This document shows positions 1 through 5,014 of a stretch of 5,014 nucleotides of DNA, in pieces. Numbering within the stretch: the stretch's first letter is position 1; the number at the start of each line of letters is the position of its first letter. This DNA comes from Alphaproteobacteria bacterium (GTDB taxonomy: Bacteria; Pseudomonadota; Alphaproteobacteria; Puniceispirillales; Puniceispirillaceae), in the NCBI GenBank assembly GCA_016780695.1, contig JADHLK010000122.1:1-5014 (forward strand). The letters run 5' to 3'. The translations under genes were made by a program, and so were the position numbers. Under the pieces are notes generated by a model. The model was not told the DNA's origin, searched no databases, and saw nothing but the letters and a program-made list of their open reading frames with translations.

Positions 1-1
1 C

Positions 2-1360
2 TATGCGCTGGCGTTGGTGGCGGTGCTTGTCGGCCAGCCCGAGCGCAGCGAGCTATTTAACGGTCTGTTTGTATCTGGCGGGGTGCTCAGCTGGTTCAAA
101 GGGCTGGTTTTGGCAGGCGCGTTTGCGGCTGGCTGGATGACCACGCAAAAATGGGATGAGGGGGTTGAGCGGGCTGAATATCCGCTGCTGGTCTTGCTGG
201 CGACGCTGGGTATGTGCCTGATGATTTCTGCCAATGATTTGATGGCGCTCTATATGGGGCTGGAGCTGCAATCGCTGCCGCTATTTGTGATAGCGGCGAT
301 GCGCACCCGCTCGCTGAAATCCTCTGAGGCGGGGCTGAAATATTTTCTGCTGGGCGCGCTGTCGTCCGGGATGCTGCTTTATGGGGCGTCGCTGATTTAC
401 GGCTTTGTCGGCACCACCAGCTTTACCGGTATTGCCGAGACGCTGGCGGCCGGGCCGGCTTCCGCCGGGGTAACAGTGGGGCTGGTTTTCCTGCTCTCCG
501 GGCTGGCTTTCAAAATATCCGCCGCGCCCTTTCATATGTGGACACCGGATGTTTATGAAGGGGCACCGACGCCGGTAACGGCGCTGTTTGCGATTGCCCC
601 GAAAGTGGCAGCCATGGCCCTGTTGCTCAGCGTTACGCATTATGCCTTTGGCCCGATAGCGGCGCAATGGTCGCAAGTTCTGGTCGCGCTGTCTGTGGCC
701 TCTATGCTGGTTGGGGCCTTCGGGGCGCTGCGCCAGACAGATATCAAGCGGATGATGGCCTATTCCTCTATTGCCCATATGGGCTATGCGCTGATCGGGT
801 TGGCAGCCGGGTCGCCGGAAGGGGCCAGCGGCGTGTTGATTTACATGACCACCTATCTGGTGATGGGGGCCGGGTCCTTTGCGATTATCATGTCGATGCG
901 CCGGGAAGAAACCCCGGTGCAGAAAATTGCTGATTTGGCAGGCGCATCCAGCACGCATCCGCTGCTGGCAGCCGGGATGATGCTGGTGATGTTCTCCATG
1001 GCCGGGATTCCGCCGCTGGCTGGTTTTTTTGGCAAATGGTATGTGTTTGTTGCGGCGGTCAATGCCGGGCTTATTCCGCTGGCGGTGATCGGCGTGCTGG
1101 CTTCAGTGGTCGGGGCCTTCTATTATCTGCGGATTATCCGGCTGATGTATTTTCAAGAGCCGGATGAGCCTCTTGACCGCGGGATGCCCCGCCAGAACCG
1201 GGCAGTTTTGCTGGTCTCTCTGGTGGTGATTGTGCTGTTTGTCTTTGCCATTGGCCCGCTGCGCGACTATGCCAGCCAGGCGGTGCAGGAGCTGACCGGC
1301 AATCTGGCGCTTTTATCTGCCAGTCATTCTGCCAGCTATTCTGCCAGCTATTCTGGATGA
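2..1360 (+). CDS. nuoN: NADH-quinone oxidoreductase subunit N (5' partial)
   Basis: Membrane subunit of respiratory complex I, one of the three antiporter-like subunits that move protons while NADH is oxidised and quinone reduced. The frame is open to the left edge, so the N-terminus lies outside the window. Counting from the TTG codon at 14, residues expected for proton transfer are present: Glu84 in GLELQSL, Lys167 in the FKISAAPFHMWTPDVYEG signature, Lys197 in APKVAAM and Lys341 in GFFGKWYVF. They match Glu133, Lys217, Lys247 and Lys395 of E. coli NuoN at a nearly constant offset of about 50, so roughly 45 residues are missing and TTG 14 is not the start. About a dozen hydrophobic helices are visible. 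The last 14 residues (SASHSASYSASYSG) are a repeat-encoded, low-complexity extension after the final helix, atypical for the family. The stop codon overlaps the birA start, suggesting that nuoN closes the upstream nuo operon. Confidence 0.96.
   Translation, partial: YALALVAVLVGQPERSELFNGLFVSGGVLSWFKGLVLAGAFAAGWMTTQKWDEGVERAEYPLLVLLATLGMCLMISANDLMALYMGLELQSLPLFVIAAMRTRSLKSSEAGLKYFLLGALSSGMLLYGASLIYGFVGTTSFTGIAETLAAGPASAGVTVGLVFLLSGLAFKISAAPFHMWTPDVYEGAPTPVTALFAIAPKVAAMALLLSVTHYAFGPIAAQWSQVLVALSVASMLVGAFGALRQTDIKRMMAYSSIAHMGYALIGLAAGSPEGASGVLIYMTTYLVMGAGSFAIIMSMRREETPVQKIADLAGASSTHPLLAAGMMLVMFSMAGIPPLAGFFGKWYVFVAAVNAGLIPLAVIGVLASVVGAFYYLRIIRLMYFQEPDEPLDRGMPRQNRAVLLVSLVVIVLFVFAIGPLRDYASQAVQELTGNLALLSASHSASYSASYSG
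1316..1355 (+). repeat. 12-bp tandem repeat coding the NuoN C-terminal tail
   Basis: Three consecutive 12-bp units (TCTGCCAGTCAT, then TCTGCCAGCTAT twice) occupy 1316-1351, followed by a partial fourth copy TCTG at 1352-1355. The units are in frame with nuoN and encode Ser-Ala-Ser-His/Tyr. Because the period is a multiple of three, gain or loss of a unit would lengthen or shorten the tail without disturbing the downstream ATGA junction with birA. Expansion by replication slippage is an inference from the near identity of the copies. Confidence 0.9.
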
Positions 1361-2130
1361 GAACCATGTCTGATTTGCCTGCTGGCTGGTCTCTGACTTC
1401 AGCCGGGTCTGTGACATCCTCTTCTGATTTGGCCCGTGATTTTCTGGCCAGCACCCCGGCGCGCACGGAAGGTCAGGCCTTTTTGGCAGCTGAGCAGACC
1501 AGGGGGCGGGGGCGGCTTGGCCGCAGCTGGGTTTCGAGTCCTGGCGATGGTCTGTATCTGTCGGTTATTCTGGAGCCGCGCCGCCCGCGCAGTGACTGGC
1601 CAACCCTGTCTTTTGTGACAGCTCTGGCGGTTTTGCAGGCGGTCGAACAGCTCTGCCCGCCGCTTAGCCTGCAGCTGAAATGGCCGAATGATTTGCTGCT
1701 GGATGGCGGCAAGCTGGGCGGGCTGTTGCTGGAAACCGAGGGCGAGCGGTTGATTGTTGGTATCGGCGTTAATCTGGCCAACGCGCCGGAGATCAGCGGG
1801 GCCAGCCATCCTCCGACTGATCTGGCCAGCCATTGCCAAGAGCTGCCAGCTGCTGATAGTCTGGCGGCACAGATTTTAATCAGCCTGCACGGTTTGTATC
1901 AGCTTTGGACCAGCTGTGGGCCAGCTCCGCTGCTGGCCAGATGGCAGGATCGGGCGGGCATTGTTGGCAGGCAGCTGAAGGTTCGTCTGCCGGATCGGCA
2001 GCTGGACGGGATTTGCACCGGGCTGGGCCCAGATGGGCGGCTTGGCTTGCAGATGGCAGATAGCAGCCATGTTGATATATCGGCTGGTGAGGTTCAGCTG
2101 ATGGGAGACAGCCATGCTGCTCGCTCTTGA
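1357..2130 (+). CDS. birA: Biotin--[acetyl-CoA-carboxylase] ligase, monofunctional
   Basis: Activates biotin with ATP to biotinyl-5'-AMP and transfers it to the acceptor lysine of biotin carboxyl carrier proteins such as AccB. Numbering from ATG 1357, the nucleotide- and biotin-binding loop GRGRLGRSW is at residues 50-58, KWPND at 109-113, the KLGGLL motif with Lys119 (equivalent to E. coli Lys183) at 119-124, and GIGVNL at 135-140. A small C-terminal beta-barrel domain follows (about 201-250, with GRQLKVRLPD and DGRLGL). The protein begins directly with the catalytic domain and lacks the N-terminal winged helix of E. coli BirA, so it is a class I ligase and should not act as a biotin repressor. 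Two starts are possible: ATG 1357 inside the nuoN stop (ATGA), or ATG 1366 giving MSDLPAGW. Neither has a strong Shine-Dalgarno sequence, so coupling to nuoN is likely. The 3' end overlaps coaX by 17 nt. Confidence 0.94.
   Translation: MRTMSDLPAGWSLTSAGSVTSSSDLARDFLASTPARTEGQAFLAAEQTRGRGRLGRSWVSSPGDGLYLSVILEPRRPRSDWPTLSFVTALAVLQAVEQLCPPLSLQLKWPNDLLLDGGKLGGLLLETEGERLIVGIGVNLANAPEISGASHPPTDLASHCQELPAADSLAAQILISLHGLYQLWTSCGPAPLLARWQDRAGIVGRQLKVRLPDRQLDGICTGLGPDGRLGLQMADSSHVDISAGEVQLMGDSHAARS
2103..2108 (+). promoter_or_regulatory. Ribosome binding site of coaX
   Basis: GGGAGA lies 5 nt before ATG 2114, inside the birA coding region. It is the best Shine-Dalgarno match in the window and supports starting coaX at 2114 despite the 17-nt overlap with birA. 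Confidence 0.6.
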
Positions 2131-2911
2131 TGTCGGCAATACCAATCTGGTTTTCGGTCTGCTTGACGCAGATGGAAAGGCTGGCGCGAGCTGGCGGTTG
2201 CCAACAGCTCAGTCTGTCGAGGCTAGCTATCTGGTGCAGGCTGTTTCCGAACAGCTGGCGGTGGCCGCTATCCAGCCCACTATGATAAAGGCGCTGGCAG
2301 TGGCCAGCGTTGTTCCGGCGGTCAATCCGGCGATTGCAGAGCTGGCAAAAACCCATGGCTGGCAGCTGCTCATGGCGGGGGAGGCCGGGGTAGAGCTGGG
2401 TATTGGCGTAGATGTGGAAACCCCGGCTGAGGTCGGGGCTGATCGGCTGGTAAATGCGCTGGGGGCGCAGCGGCTGGGGCTGGTCCCCTCGATTATCGTT
2501 GATTTTGGCACCGCGACGACCTTTGATCTGGTGCTGGCCGATGCAGCTGGCCAGCCGGTCTATGCTGGCGGGATTATTGCCCCGGGGGTAAATCTGTCGG
2601 TTGAGGCTTTATCCCGCGCTGCTGCCAAACTGCCGGAGATGGATATTGGCAACTGGCAGGCCGCAGAGGTGCCAGTGCCGGGCCGGTCCACCCAGCAGGC
2701 GATGCGGGCCGGGGTGCTGTGGGGCTATGTTGGGCTGGCAGAGGGGCTGATCACGCGCCTGCAGCAGAGCGCTGGCCAGCCAGTGCCGGTGATTGCCACC
2801 GGGGGGCTTGCTTCTTTGTATGCGCCGCATATATCTGCTATCAGGCAAGTAAGTCCGGACCTGACCCTTATCGGGCTGTTCCAACTTTATCAAATGAACA
2901 AGGCAGGGTAG
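2114..2911 (+). CDS. coaX: Type III pantothenate kinase
   Basis: Phosphorylates pantothenate to 4'-phosphopantothenate with ATP, the first step of coenzyme A synthesis in the cytosol. It belongs to the acetate and sugar kinase/Hsc70/actin (ASKHA) fold, unrelated to type I CoaA. Visible motifs are the N-terminal phosphate loop DVGNTN (residues 6-11), GADRLVNALGA (108-118) with the proposed catalytic Asp110, DFGTATTFD (130-138) with the metal-binding Asp130, AGGIIAPGVNLSVEAL (151-166), and the adenosine-binding ATGGLA near 228-233. The length of 265 residues is normal for the family. Type III enzymes are known to be insensitive to CoA feedback and to need a monovalent cation; this is family knowledge, not read from the sequence. 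The start overlaps the birA end by 17 nt and the stop is directly followed by the rnj ATG, so the gene is probably translated in a coupled block. Confidence 0.96.
   Translation: MLLALDVGNTNLVFGLLDADGKAGASWRLPTAQSVEASYLVQAVSEQLAVAAIQPTMIKALAVASVVPAVNPAIAELAKTHGWQLLMAGEAGVELGIGVDVETPAEVGADRLVNALGAQRLGLVPSIIVDFGTATTFDLVLADAAGQPVYAGGIIAPGVNLSVEALSRAAAKLPEMDIGNWQAAEVPVPGRSTQQAMRAGVLWGYVGLAEGLITRLQQSAGQPVPVIATGGLASLYAPHISAIRQVSPDLTLIGLFQLYQMNKAG
2546..2555. repeat. Perfect 10-bp palindrome GCTGGCCAGC, copy 1
   Basis: The self-complementary decamer GCTGGCCAGC lies within coaX, where it encodes Ala-Gly-Gln. It recurs at 2771. The core TGGCCAGC appears five times between 1445 and 2780. Function unknown; codon preference may explain it. 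Confidence 0.45.
2771..2780. repeat. Perfect 10-bp palindrome GCTGGCCAGC, copy 2
   Basis: Second identical palindromic decamer in coaX, 225 bp after the first, again in an Ala-Gly-Gln-Pro codon context. Both sit in the coding region, so they are not terminators of this unit. Confidence 0.45.
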
Positions 2912-4588
2912 ATGGAACTGGACAAGCAGGGTCTGCATTTTGTGCCGCTGGGCGGTTCCGGCGAGATCGGCATGAATGCCAATCTCTATCATCATCAAGG
3001 CAAATGGCTGATGATTGATCTGGGGATCAGCTTTCCCGATGATTCCATGCCCGGCGTGGATGTGGTGCTGCCTGATTTGTCCTTTATTGAGGCGCGCAAG
3101 CAGGATTTGCTGGGGATTGTGCTGACCCATGCCCATGAGGATCATTTTGGGGCTATCCCCTATTTGTGGGAGAGGCTGGGGGTGCCGGTCTATGGAACCG
3201 CCTTCACCCTTGCCCTGTTGCGGCGCAAGCTGGCCGAAGCCCGCCAGCAAATCACCATTCCGCTGCATCAGCTGGACTATAATATCGATTATCAATTCGG
3301 CCCGTTTTCGGTTGAGCTGGTCGCGCTCAGCCATTCGATCCCGGACCCGGCGGCGCTGGTGTTGCGCACCGAGGCCGGCACGGTTTTGCATACTGGCGAC
3401 TGGAAGCTGGATGATACGCCGATGCTGGGGGCCAAAACGGACACTGACAGGCTGGGGGAAATTGGCGCGGAGGGGGTGCTGGCACTGGTTGGGGATTCTA
3501 CCAATGCCATGGTTCAGGGCCATACCCCGTCTGAGAAAATTGCCCGCGCCGGGCTGACCGAAGTGATCGGGGCAGCGAAAAACCGGGTTGCGGTGACCTG
3601 TTTTGCCAGCAATGTGGCCCGGCTCGACTCGATCGCCGCAGCCGCGCGGGCGAATGACCGTGCCCTGTGCGTGGTCGGCCGGGCCCTGCATCGCACTATC
3701 GCAGCTGCCAAAGAGTCCGGTTATCTGGCTGACTTTCCTGATCTGGTCCCGGAAACCGATTTTGGCCTTCTCCCGCGTGAGAATATCGTCATTATCTGCA
3801 CTGGATCACAAGGCGAGCCGCGCGCGGCCATGGCCCGTATCGCGGCTGGCACGCATGAGAATATCGATCTGGACCCCGGCGATATGGTGATTTATTCCTC
3901 GCGCCAGATACCGGGCAATGAGCCTGCTATCAGCAAGGTGCAAGACCGGCTGGTGCGCCGCCAGATTGATCTGGTCACCGATGAGGAGGCAGAGGTTCAT
4001 GTCTCCGGCCATCCGGCGCGCGATGAGTTGAGCGAGCTTTACCGGCTGGTCAGGCCGCAAATCGCGATCCCGGTGCATGGCACGGCCCGCCATTTGCTGG
4101 CCCATGCCCGGCTGGCTGAATCCTGTCAGGTTCCGCAAGCGCTGATCCCGGATAATGGCGATATTATCAGCCTGTCCGCCTCCGAAGGGGCTCGCCAGAT
4201 TGGCCATGCGCCGGTTGGCCTGCTCACGCATGAGGGCGGCGAGGTGATGGATATTCAGTCTGAGCAGATGCGCGCGCGCCGCCGGATGCTCTGGAACGGG
4301 ACAGTGACCGCCTCACTGGTGCTGAATGCCGCGGGCGGGCTGGTGCTGGCCCCGTCAGTCAGCCAGACCGGCCTGTGTGACGGCCAGAGTGAGGCTGATT
4401 TTCTGGCCGATGCGGCCCTCGCGATAGAGGATATGCTCGAAGAGATGAACGGGCGCGACAAACGTTCTGATGAGCTGCTGGAAAATGGCGCACGCGCGGC
4501 CCTGCGCGGGCTGGCCCGGCGGCGTTTTGGCCTGCGCCCGACAGTGCATCTGCATATTATGCGGGCGGATGCCAGCGAGGTCGGCTGA
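2912..4588 (+). CDS. rnj: Ribonuclease J (beta-CASP metallo-beta-lactamase RNase)
   Basis: Cytosolic zinc-dependent RNase that degrades RNA 5' to 3' and can also cleave internally; in studied Alphaproteobacteria it trims 5' ends of rRNA precursors and mRNAs. The N-terminal lactamase part carries the metal signature THAHEDH at residues 72-78, His141 in SHSIPD and Asp163 in TGDWK. The beta-CASP insert follows, with VGDSTNA (193-199), CFASN (230-234) and TGSQGEP (297-303). The lactamase fold resumes with VSGHPARDEL (364-373) and PVHGT (387-391, His389). About 90 residues at the end match the usual C-terminal domain. At 558 residues it is full length with no missing catalytic residue. The start codon directly follows the coaX stop (TAGATG). 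AAGG at 2900-2903 or AGGG at 2905-2908 could serve as ribosome binding site, so translation is probably coupled to coaX. Confidence 0.96.
   Translation: MELDKQGLHFVPLGGSGEIGMNANLYHHQGKWLMIDLGISFPDDSMPGVDVVLPDLSFIEARKQDLLGIVLTHAHEDHFGAIPYLWERLGVPVYGTAFTLALLRRKLAEARQQITIPLHQLDYNIDYQFGPFSVELVALSHSIPDPAALVLRTEAGTVLHTGDWKLDDTPMLGAKTDTDRLGEIGAEGVLALVGDSTNAMVQGHTPSEKIARAGLTEVIGAAKNRVAVTCFASNVARLDSIAAAARANDRALCVVGRALHRTIAAAKESGYLADFPDLVPETDFGLLPRENIVIICTGSQGEPRAAMARIAAGTHENIDLDPGDMVIYSSRQIPGNEPAISKVQDRLVRRQIDLVTDEEAEVHVSGHPARDELSELYRLVRPQIAIPVHGTARHLLAHARLAESCQVPQALIPDNGDIISLSASEGARQIGHAPVGLLTHEGGEVMDIQSEQMRARRRMLWNGTVTASLVLNAAGGLVLAPSVSQTGLCDGQSEADFLADAALAIEDMLEEMNGRDKRSDELLENGARAALRGLARRRFGLRPTVHLHIMRADASEVG
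4577..4580 (+). promoter_or_regulatory. Ribosome binding site of the DUF1467 gene
   Basis: GAGG within the last codons of rnj lies 7 nt before ATG 4588, a good Shine-Dalgarno spacing that supports the start overlapping the rnj stop in TGATG. Confidence 0.5.
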
Positions 4589-4830
4589 TGGATATTGTCT
4601 CCGGTCTGGTGGTTTATATCCTGCTCTGGTGGTGGGTGTTTTTCATGGTCCTGCCCTTTGGCAACAGGCCAGCCGATGCGCCGGAGCCGGGCCATGCCAC
4701 CTCTGCCCCGGCAAATCCCAGATTGCGGCTGAAAATGGCGATCACAACGCTGATCGCGGCGGTGCTGTTCGTGATCGTCTGGTGGATTATCACCTCCGGC
4801 TTCTTCAGCTTCCGCGAAATGGCCGGGTAG
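4588..4830 (+). CDS. DUF1467 family small membrane protein
   Basis: An 80-residue protein of unknown function. Two hydrophobic helices are visible, at about residues 3-23 (Trp-rich, with LLWWWVFFMVLPFG) and 51-72 (ITTLIAAVLFVIVWWIITSG). They are joined by a short polar loop containing NRPADAPEPGHATSAPANPRL, and the protein ends in SFREMAG. The LPFG-N/R motif, the SAPANP-RL-K stretch before helix 2 and the SG--SFR ending are hallmarks I recognise from the alphaproteobacterial DUF1467 family. The start overlaps the rnj stop by one base (TGATG). Placement directly after the RNase J gene is common in Alphaproteobacteria, so a link to RNase J (for example membrane proximity) can be imagined but is not shown. 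It is the last plus-strand gene of the unit; no terminator hairpin is apparent after the TAG. Confidence 0.88.
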   Translation: MDIVSGLVVYILLWWWVFFMVLPFGNRPADAPEPGHATSAPANPRLRLKMAITTLIAAVLFVIVWWIITSGFFSFREMAG

Positions 4831-4833
4831 GGG

Positions 4834-4950
4834 TCAGCCGGGCAGGGCCGGGTCAAGGCGGTTAGGGCGGTGCTGGATGCGGCGCTGGAGATGCTGGATC
4901 GCTATTTTTGGATCAGGTGATGGGGGCCGGTCAGTCATATTGTCCGACAT
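4834..4950 (-). CDS. Possible 38-residue ORF overlapping a convergent gene end
   Basis: On the minus strand ATG at 4950-4948 opens a frame of 38 codons, MSDNMTDRPPSPDPKIAIQH and onward, ending at TGA 4836-4834, four bases from the DUF1467 stop. A GGCGG lies shortly upstream of the ATG and could be a ribosome binding site. A second ATG at 4938-4936 would give 34 residues and an ATGACTGA overlap with the stop of the neighbouring minus-strand frame. The product would be basic and proline-rich with no recognised domain. The chance of a spurious short ORF is high, because the opposite strand is also open here for 29 codons. Confidence 0.2.
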   Translation of the reverse strand: MSDNMTDRPPSPDPKIAIQHLQRRIQHRPNRLDPALPG

Positions 4951-5014
4951 TCAGCCGCCAATAGGTATCTGTGTCAGCCAGCTTGTCATTATGTTTTGCC
5001 AAATCAAACGGGGT
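4931..5014 (-). CDS. Probable C-terminal end of a convergent gene (partial)
   Basis: Reading the minus strand from the right edge gives 27 sense codons, TPFDLAKHNDKLADTDTYWR followed by LNVGQYD, then TGA at 4933-4931. The mixed, hydrophilic composition with Trp, Tyr and Asp residues and no low-complexity bias looks like real protein, and the frame is open to the window edge. I do not recognise the family. If real, transcription converges on the operon and the intergenic gap to the DUF1467 stop is 100 bases. The plus strand is also open across part of this stretch, so openness alone is weak evidence. Confidence 0.45.
   Translation of the reverse strand, partial: TPFDLAKHNDKLADTDTYWRLNVGQYD

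Noticed and set aside
281..958. 225-codon minus-strand open frame inside nuoN
   Set aside because: It is antisense to well-conserved NuoN motifs, and its translation is rich in Arg, Gln, His and Pro with no recognisable domain, which is typical of a shadow frame in GC-rich coding DNA.
2609..3691. 360-codon minus-strand open frame across coaX and rnj
   Set aside because: It spans two intact plus-strand genes and the junction between them, including catalytic motifs of both. Its product is low-complexity in Arg/Gln/His/Pro and matches no family I know.
4895..4918. Possible terminator hairpin near the T5 run at 4905-4909
   Set aside because: GGATC occurs on both sides as a direct rather than an inverted repeat, and no stable GC stem precedes the T-run.
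4831..5014. tRNA or other structured RNA in the right-end gap
   Set aside because: No cloverleaf pairing, T-loop consensus or conserved riboswitch core was visible on either strand.
1..5014. Novel defence, mobile or CRISPR system
   Set aside because: No transposase, integrase, direct-repeat array, toxin-antitoxin pair or nuclease-helicase cluster is present; all large frames are housekeeping genes with intact motifs.

Overview
The window looks like ordinary chromosomal core from an alphaproteobacterium. This is inferred from the gene order nuoN - birA - coaX - rnj - DUF1467, which follows the nuo (complex I) operon in many Alphaproteobacteria, and from the moderately high GC content. Gene content cannot fix the genus. 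A marine Rhodospirillales or SAR116-type lineage is possible but not shown.

Layout: all five recognisable genes are on the plus strand and packed as one apparent transcription unit with no promoter-sized gap. nuoN (2-1360) enters from the left edge without its N-terminus and ends in an odd Ser/Ala/His/Tyr tail encoded by a 12-bp tandem repeat. birA (from 1357, or 1366) touches it through an ATGA junction. coaX (2114-2911) overlaps the end of birA by 17 nt. rnj (2912-4588) starts on the base after the coaX stop. A small two-helix membrane protein of the DUF1467 family (4588-4830) overlaps rnj by 1 nt in TGATG. Translational coupling along the chain is likely.

The last ~180 bases (4831-5014) hold no confidently identified gene. 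On the minus strand an open frame enters from the right edge and stops at 4931, probably the C-terminal end of a convergent gene. A 38-codon ORF overlaps its end and finishes four bases from the DUF1467 stop. No clear terminator hairpin was seen between the converging frames.

Functionally the cluster joins a proton-pumping subunit of NADH dehydrogenase, two cofactor enzymes (biotin attachment to carboxylases and the first step of coenzyme A synthesis), a global RNA-processing nuclease and an uncharacterised membrane protein. All visible catalytic motifs are intact. I found no mobile element, CRISPR array, RNA gene or defence system. The points worth a second look are the nuoN repeat tail, a palindromic 8-10 bp word clustered in birA/coaX, and the short overlapping ORFs at the right end.
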